26,387 nucleotides of DNA, taken from assembly GCA_036266715.1 (NCBI GenBank), contig DATAXS010000011.1:1-26387 (forward strand), given 5' to 3'. The notes below the pieces were generated by a model that saw only the letters and a program-made list of their open reading frames with translations, ran no database searches and was not told the origin of the DNA. Shown here piece by piece: positions 22,116 through 26,387 of the stretch (position 1 is its first letter; every line of letters begins with the position of its first letter). Origin of the DNA: DATAXS01 sp036266715 (GTDB lineage: Bacteria > Patescibacteriota > Minisyncoccia > UBA6257 > 2-01-FULL-56-20). The position numbers were made by a program, and so were the translations under genes.

Positions 22116-22577
22116 CTATACCTCGATCCGGTAGAACTGGTTCACGGACACGTTCTCCCCCACCTTGGCAATGACGTCGTTTACGAGATCTTTTACGGTC
22201 TTTGATTCATCCTTAATGTAGGGCTGTGCAAGAAGCGCGGGTACGTCATGCACGGGAACGGCCGCGATCTGCATCGCGAGTTCGTGCGCTAATTTACGGA
22301 ACGGCTCCGAACGGACCACAAAATCCGTCTCGGCCCGGAGGTCCAGCAAGACGCCTATGCGCTCGTTGTGCACGTAGGAGTGGACGAGGCCCGCGCCCGT
22401 TGGGTTGCCTGCGCGCTTTTCCACTTTGGTGAGGCCTTTTTCGTGGATAAGTGCTTTTGCTTTTTCCACGTCGCCGTTCGCCTCAATGAGGGCTTTGCGG
22501 CAATCCATCACGCCCGCACCCGTCATTTCCCGCAACTGTTGGACCGCTTCCGCGGTCACTTCACCTTTTTTTGCCAT
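22116..22577 (-). CDS. tsf: Elongation factor Ts, unusually short (153 aa)
   Basis: Nucleotide-exchange factor for EF-Tu. The N-terminal UBA-like domain is complete (VQQLREMTGAGVMDCRKAL), followed by GDVEKAKALIHEKG and the core motif RIGVLLDLRAETDFVVR that contacts EF-Tu. After ELAMQIAAV the sequence jumps almost directly to PYIKDESKTVKDLV and IAKVGENVSVNQFYRIE. Compared with the Thermus protein (~196 aa), a helical segment of roughly 45 residues is missing; the E. coli protein is ~283 aa. The EF-Tu contact motif (TDFV) is kept. It is 90 nt after rpsB, the classic rpsB-tsf order. A minus-strand TATAAA lies 3 nt before ATG, too close to be a sure promoter. Confidence 0.93.
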   Translation of the reverse strand: MAKKGEVTAEAVQQLREMTGAGVMDCRKALIEANGDVEKAKALIHEKGLTKVEKRAGNPTGAGLVHSYVHNERIGVLLDLRAETDFVVRSEPFRKLAHELAMQIAAVPVHDVPALLAQPYIKDESKTVKDLVNDVIAKVGENVSVNQFYRIEV

Positions 22578-22667
22578 ATTTTTATATTTTTTTAATTTGC
22601 GCCCAACAAAATTTTAATAAGATTCTGACGTTTTGGGAAGTGCACGGGCGCCACGCCACGCGTCCCC

Positions 22668-23474
22668 TTACTTTACGGCCGGGGCAATCGGCGCGGCCGG
22701 TGCGGTTGGCGTAGGTGCCGGAGCCGCCGCGCGCATCGCAAGCCCTTCGTCTATTGCCTTTTCCACGTGCTCAAAGAACCAGTCAATGCTCTTCTTTGCC
22801 TTGTCGTTGCCGGGAACAAGGTAATCTATCTCATCCGGGTCGGCGTCCACGTTTGCAAGCGCGACGACGGGGATCTTTTTGCGGCGCGCTTCGCGGAGCG
22901 CGGTCTTGTGCAATTCGGGGTCAACCATAATGAGGAGATCCGGCTCGCGCGTGAGATTTTCCAAACCGCCCATCAACTCTTCAAGCCGGTTCATTTCCCG
23001 TTCCAGCTCCAAGCGCTCCTTCTTCGTGTATTTGTTGACGAGCGCGCCGGAAGCGAGGTCGGTGCGGAGCTTCTTTAAATATTCAATGCGCTTCGAAATG
23101 ATCTTGAAGTTCGTGATGGCGCCGCCTACCCAGCGGAACGTCACATACGGAAAGTTATATTTCTTGGCGAGGCGCGTGATGACGGGCTCGGCACCGGGCT
23201 CAACGCCCACAAGGAGCACGAGCGCGTTCTGCCGGATCTTTTCTTTAATGAATCCGGCCGCGGCATCCATCATTTCCATGGTCTTCTGCAAGTTGATGAC
23301 CTCAATGCCACCGCGGTTCGCAAGAATGAACGGGCGCATCTTGGGATTGGTCTTGCTCTTTTTGCGGCCATAGAAAACCCCCGCGTCTATCATTTCGCGG
23401 GAGGCTTCTGCGGGATATACGGGCCCTTGCGTTGCGGCGGCCGCACTCACATTGATTTCTATTGGGTCGGACAT
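22668..23474 (-). CDS. rpsB: 30S ribosomal protein S2
   Basis: Small-subunit ribosomal protein, 268 aa. The core signature is AGVFYGRKKSKTNPKMRPFI (usually GVHFGH followed by NPKM), then GGIEVINLQKT, WVGGAITNF, and PDLLIMVDP. It is followed by the C-terminal NVDADPDEIDYLVPGNDKA. The usual GH pair is changed to GR. It has a 28-residue N-terminal extension and an Ala/Pro-rich C-terminal tail (about 249-268). The start at 23474 has a good promoter ending 9 nt upstream and no Shine-Dalgarno sequence. It leads tsf with a 90-nt spacer that has no clear terminator. The upstream neighbour is mraY. Confidence 0.95.
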   Translation of the reverse strand: MSDPIEINVSAAAATQGPVYPAEASREMIDAGVFYGRKKSKTNPKMRPFILANRGGIEVINLQKTMEMMDAAAGFIKEKIRQNALVLLVGVEPGAEPVITRLAKKYNFPYVTFRWVGGAITNFKIISKRIEYLKKLRTDLASGALVNKYTKKERLELEREMNRLEELMGGLENLTREPDLLIMVDPELHKTALREARRKKIPVVALANVDADPDEIDYLVPGNDKAKKSIDWFFEHVEKAIDEGLAMRAAAPAPTPTAPAAPIAPAVK

Positions 23475-23483
23475 ACGAGAGGG

Positions 23484-23512
23484 AGTATAGCAAATACGAC
23501 CGCGCGGCGCAA
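23484..23512 (-). promoter_or_regulatory. rpsB promoter (near-leaderless)
   Basis: Minus strand TTGCGC (23507-23512), exact 17-nt spacer, TATACT (23484-23489), then 9 nt (CCCTCTCGT) to the start codon. The intervening bases are pyrimidine-rich and have no ribosome site. Confidence 0.55.
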
Positions 23513-23518
23513 GCGCGC

Positions 23519-24574
23519 TTATTTAAGCACCTGCGCGACAAAGAAGATAACGAGTCCGAGCGCGCACGCCATGGCGCTGATGATCCAGAACCGCATGGTG
23601 ATTTGCGACTCCGGCCAGCCGAGCGCTTCAAAATGATGGTGGATGGGCGATGAGCGAAACACCTTTTTACCGCGGCGTAGCTTGCGCGAGGCGATTTGGA
23701 TGATCACGGAAATTGATTCCACCACAAGAATGATGGCAAAAAAAGGCAGCAGGAGCGCGGTGTTCGTGAGCATGGCGATGATGCCGATCGTGATACCAAG
23801 CGACATGGCACCGGTGTCGCCCATAAAGAAGCGCGCGGGGTAGATGTTGTACCAGAGGAACGCGAGCAGTGCGCCGATCACGGCGCCGCCGAAGGCGGCG
23901 AGGTCATAGCGGCCGAGCACGAAGGCCACCGTGGTGAGCCCGAGGAATGCAAAAAGCGCGGTACCGCCCAAAAGGCCGTCCAGCCCGTCCGTTTCGTTCG
24001 CGGAAAATGCGCTCGCGAAAACAATGAAGATAAAAATGGGAATATACCACCAGCCAACGTGATAATTGCCGAGGAACGGCACATTAATGACGTCGAACTG
24101 CAGGCGGAAATAGAACCACCAGGCGCCAGCCGCGGCGACGAGAAGATATAAGATGGATTTATACCGGACCTTGAGCCCGCCGCCGGACGCGCCGCCGAGC
24201 TTCTTTACGCCGAGCCAATCGTCCGCAAACCCAATGAGCGCCGTCGCAAAGAACGCGCCGAGCGGGAGATATGTTTCCGGACGGCTCCAAAAATTGAGGT
24301 AGCGCCAAAACGTACCGTCAAAAAAATGGTCCATCACGCCGAAGACGATCGCCATGCCGACCACCGTGGACCAGATGATGATGCCGCCGCCCGTCGGCGT
24401 GCCTGCTTTCTTTTTGTGCAGCTCGTAGAACACCGGTGCGTCTTTTTCCTCCCGCAGCTGTTTATCCAAATGATTTTTCTGGAGGAATTTAAACCAGAGC
24501 GGCGTGACGATAAGCGCCACGATGAATGCGATCGTAGTAAGCACTATCACCCGCACGGTCTCTATGATGAGCAT
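23519..24574 (-). CDS. mraY: Phospho-N-acetylmuramoyl-pentapeptide-transferase MraY
   Basis: Polytopic membrane enzyme that joins UDP-MurNAc-pentapeptide to undecaprenyl phosphate, making lipid I, 351 aa. About ten hydrophobic helices are visible. The catalytic motifs are intact: GTPTGGG near the N-terminus; FADDWLG with the adjacent aspartates; NETDGLDGL (usually NLTDGLDGL); the third aspartate in FFMGDTGAMSLG; and the HHHFE loop near the C-terminus. The Leu to Glu change in the NxTDGLDGL motif is the one oddity. It follows the carboxypeptidase gene by 18 nt. murC, murG and ftsW are elsewhere in the window, so the usual dcw cluster is scattered. Confidence 0.96.
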   Translation of the reverse strand: MLIIETVRVIVLTTIAFIVALIVTPLWFKFLQKNHLDKQLREEKDAPVFYELHKKKAGTPTGGGIIIWSTVVGMAIVFGVMDHFFDGTFWRYLNFWSRPETYLPLGAFFATALIGFADDWLGVKKLGGASGGGLKVRYKSILYLLVAAAGAWWFYFRLQFDVINVPFLGNYHVGWWYIPIFIFIVFASAFSANETDGLDGLLGGTALFAFLGLTTVAFVLGRYDLAAFGGAVIGALLAFLWYNIYPARFFMGDTGAMSLGITIGIIAMLTNTALLLPFFAIILVVESISVIIQIASRKLRRGKKVFRSSPIHHHFEALGWPESQITMRFWIISAMACALGLVIFFVAQVLK

Positions 24575-24592
24575 GGTGTTTTAACAATAAGG

Positions 24593-25654
24593 TTATTTAA
24601 AATTCGCCTCAAACCAATGGTAGAGCGCCGTGGTGTCGCCGAACGCGGCAGGCAGGTCGGTCGTGCCGTCGTTCGAGCCGAGCACAATGATGATGAACGG
24701 GTGGCCGTCGTAGCGGAACACTGAGAGCAAATTTCCGTTTGCCTGCGGCGTGTTCCCCGTCTTCCCGCCAATAAAGTCGGCATCGCCGGCATAGCTATTA
24801 ATGCTCTTTACGAGCACGCGCTTGCCGGAGTTCTGTTCGGTAATTGTGACTTCCGGGGTGCGTGTAATGGCAAATATCTGCGGGTAATTGCTGTTAATGA
24901 CCTGCGCGAGCTTAAGAAAATCATCCGCAGTTGATTCATCGCCCGCAGAGAGGCCGGACGGATCCACAAAATACGAATTATCCATCCCCCACTGCGCGGC
25001 GCGCGCATTCATTTCGTTGATAAAATTGCCGTAGCCATAAAAATCCGCGAACGCCTGCGCGGCAACGTTGGATGACGGAAGCAGCATGACGGGAAGCAGG
25101 TCGGCCACGGAGTACGTGCCGTTCACGACGAGCGTCGTTTCGTCCTGCGGGTCCACCGCGAACATGGGCTCGGTGATCGTGATGCGCGTGGATGAGGTGA
25201 ATTCGTCTTCCACGATGGTCGCCGTCATAAGCTTGGTGAGCGATGCCGTGGGCCAGCGGCTCGCCGGATTCTTTGACGCGAATACCGCGCCCGTCGTGAG
25301 GTCGGCCACGAGGTACGCGCTTGCGGAAACCCCGGGTATCGGCGCGCTCCCCGTTTTTACAAACAAGCTTGATACCTGATTCGGGGGCGTCGGCTGGGCC
25401 GTGCCACCGTCACCGGTCACCGCATCGGCGCTTGCAAGGGCGCCACCGTTCGCCGTAACGGCCGTCGGCGGCATCACAAAAAGCGGCACTTTTATTTGCG
25501 ACGAGCTAGCCGAGGCGCCATTCGAAGCGCCCGCATCCGCAAGGCCGGAGGACGAAAAGAGCGATGTGCTCCCAGAATAGAGCGACCGCGAGAAAAGTAC
25601 GACGCCCACGAGTACGGCAAGGAAAATAAAGTTATTGAGGTGGTTGTTTTTCAT
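24593..25654 (-). CDS. D-alanyl-D-alanine carboxypeptidase (S11, PBP5-like)
   Basis: Exported serine peptidase that trims the terminal D-Ala from peptidoglycan stems, 353 aa from ATG 25654. This start is chosen because AGGAG lies 3 nt upstream and the longer frame adds only a basic non-signal N-terminus. An N-terminal hydrophobic helix (9-21) anchors or exports it, followed by a low-complexity linker (28-95). The penicillin-binding motifs are all present: SLTK (138-141), SSN (194-196) and KTG (298-300). The C-terminal PBP5 stalk domain is missing, so it is the compact type. The start overlaps the scpB 3' end by 23 nt, so translation may be coupled. Wall trimming fits the mraY neighbour. Confidence 0.93.
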   Translation of the reverse strand: MKNNHLNNFIFLAVLVGVVLFSRSLYSGSTSLFSSSGLADAGASNGASASSSQIKVPLFVMPPTAVTANGGALASADAVTGDGGTAQPTPPNQVSSLFVKTGSAPIPGVSASAYLVADLTTGAVFASKNPASRWPTASLTKLMTATIVEDEFTSSTRITITEPMFAVDPQDETTLVVNGTYSVADLLPVMLLPSSNVAAQAFADFYGYGNFINEMNARAAQWGMDNSYFVDPSGLSAGDESTADDFLKLAQVINSNYPQIFAITRTPEVTITEQNSGKRVLVKSINSYAGDADFIGGKTGNTPQANGNLLSVFRYDGHPFIIIVLGSNDGTTDLPAAFGDTTALYHWFEANFK

Positions 25655-26222
25655 GTTCTCCTGGAGAAGCGCCGGCAACAGGCGTTTGGTTCTGCGCGTC
25701 AAACACCTTCAAAAGCTCCTGGAACTTTCCGAACTCCGGCAAATCCTCTTTTTTAGAAAGGCCGAGGTGCTTCATGAGGTCAAACGTGGGCTGATAGAGA
25801 AAACTGGACGAGTGTTCGGGATCGGGAACGCGCTCCACGAGGCCGCGGATCATGAGGTTGCGCAAGATGACGCTGGAATTCACGCCGCGCAGGTATTCCA
25901 GTTTTGCGCGCGAGAGCGGGCCGAGGTACGCAATGATCGCAAGCGCCTCCAAGCTTGCCGGCGTGAGGTCCTCGGTAAGCTCTTCCTTCATGAAGTCCTC
26001 CAGGATCTTATTGAACTCCGGTTTTGTGGCGAGCTGGATCTTTTCTTTGTCGGCGATGAGCTGGAGGCCCCTGCCCGAGTCCTCAAGCTGCGCGCGGTAG
26101 GCGTCTATAATCGGGCCGAGTTCGTCATTCTTAATACCCAAAACGGCGCTTATTTTCTTGTAGGTGAGCGGTTCGCCGTGGATAAAGAGCAGTGCCTCCA
26201 ATGATGCGATTTTTTTATCCAT
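25632..26222 (-). CDS. scpB: Segregation and condensation protein ScpB
   Basis: Kleisin-associated winged-helix subunit of the SMC-ScpAB condensin, 196 aa. The two winged helices are visible: residues ~1-80 (IASLEALLFIHGEPLTYKKI, then ISAVLGI) and ~85-165 (LTPASLEALAIIAYLGPLSRAKLEYLRGVNS, the ScpB signature region, located here). A disordered C-terminal tail rich in Pro/Glu follows. The ATG overlaps the scpA stop by 8 nt, as usual for this pair. The 3' end overlaps the carboxypeptidase start. Function by family: chromosome compaction and segregation with SMC, which is not in the window. Confidence 0.94.
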   Translation of the reverse strand: MDKKIASLEALLFIHGEPLTYKKISAVLGIKNDELGPIIDAYRAQLEDSGRGLQLIADKEKIQLATKPEFNKILEDFMKEELTEDLTPASLEALAIIAYLGPLSRAKLEYLRGVNSSVILRNLMIRGLVERVPDPEHSSSFLYQPTFDLMKHLGLSKKEDLPEFGKFQELLKVFDAQNQTPVAGASPGEHEKQPPQ

Positions 26223-26387
26223 GGTCGGTATCGTGCGTGGTTTGTTCTTCCGTGGGCCTCACGTGATGTTTCACCATTATATCAGAAAAGTTTTCCATCT
26301 GTTCCAGAAGCACGAGCTGCTCGCGCGCAAGATGAAGAATGGCGAGAAAAATGACGATGGCTTCCGCGCGTGACTTTTCCGTGGAAA
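26215..26387 (-). CDS. scpA: Segregation and condensation protein ScpA, C-terminal end (partial)
   Basis: Only the last 56 codons are in the window; the frame runs off the right edge. They read SRAEAIVIFLAILHLAREQL, then FSDIMV, ending in a polar tail. This matches the ScpA C-terminal winged-helix pattern that binds the SMC head (conserved FLALLEL-like helix followed by F.DI). The TAA stop lies inside the first codons of scpB. It is too short for the ORF threshold used for most calls, so the family call rests on pattern plus the scpB neighbour. Confidence 0.8.
   Translation of the reverse strand, partial: STEKSRAEAIVIFLAILHLAREQLVLLEQMENFSDIMVKHHVRPTEEQTTHDTDHG

Noticed and set aside
22578..22667. 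Terminator or riboswitch in the rpsB-tsf spacer
   Set aside because: GC-rich bases can form only weak short pairings, and there is no U-tract after them in the right place.

Overview
The window reads as chromosome from a member of the Candidate Phyla Radiation (Patescibacteria), most likely a Parcubacteria/Kaiserbacteria-type lineage. This placement rests on protein content recalled from known families, not on a search. Supporting signs are a very short EF-Ts, a sigma-region-4 plus HARE-domain regulator, a VirD4/TraD-like ATPase next to a large one-helix membrane protein, a ComEC without its own metallo-beta-lactamase domain, tight gene packing, and no biosynthetic pathways other than cell wall. 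Almost everything is on the minus strand, so transcription runs from right to left. The exceptions are the typA fragment at the left edge and two isolated small plus-strand genes.

In transcription order (right to left): the scpA end, scpB, a D,D-carboxypeptidase and mraY (chromosome segregation and wall synthesis); rpsB, tsf, a small membrane protein and tRNA-Tyr (translation); a UlaG-like metallo-hydrolase; secD and secF (protein export); the sigma4-HARE regulator; the membrane-protein/ATPase pair; trmD; comEC with a separate degenerate MBL-domain partner (DNA uptake); a D-aminoacylase-like amidohydrolase; ftsW and murG (lipid II polymerisation and synthesis); gltX; a secreted protein of unknown role; an M23 peptidase and murC; a RecB/Cas4-type nuclease; and two small unknown genes that converge on typA. 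Peptidoglycan genes (mraY, murG, murC, ftsW, dacA-like, M23) recur throughout, so this cell makes and remodels its own wall.

Two expression styles are visible. About ten core genes have no Shine-Dalgarno sequence and instead carry a -10-like hexamer only 5-9 nt before the start codon, which predicts leaderless or nearly leaderless mRNAs. The small unknown genes at 820-1242, 1261-1491, 4481-4816 and 7057-7521 have strong Shine-Dalgarno sequences, and several have good intrinsic terminators. The gene at 7057-7521 is bounded by two 30-bp direct repeats (25/30 identical) and looks like an inserted unit between murG and gltX.

No CRISPR array, insertion sequence, rRNA or replication origin was seen. 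The points most worth a second look are the leaderless-promoter pattern, the repeat-flanked cassette, the sigma4-HARE regulator, the split coupling-protein-like pair, the ComEC partner with all four metal-ligand positions replaced, the amidohydrolase lacking its HxH motif, and a tRNA gene that begins 2 nt after a stop codon.
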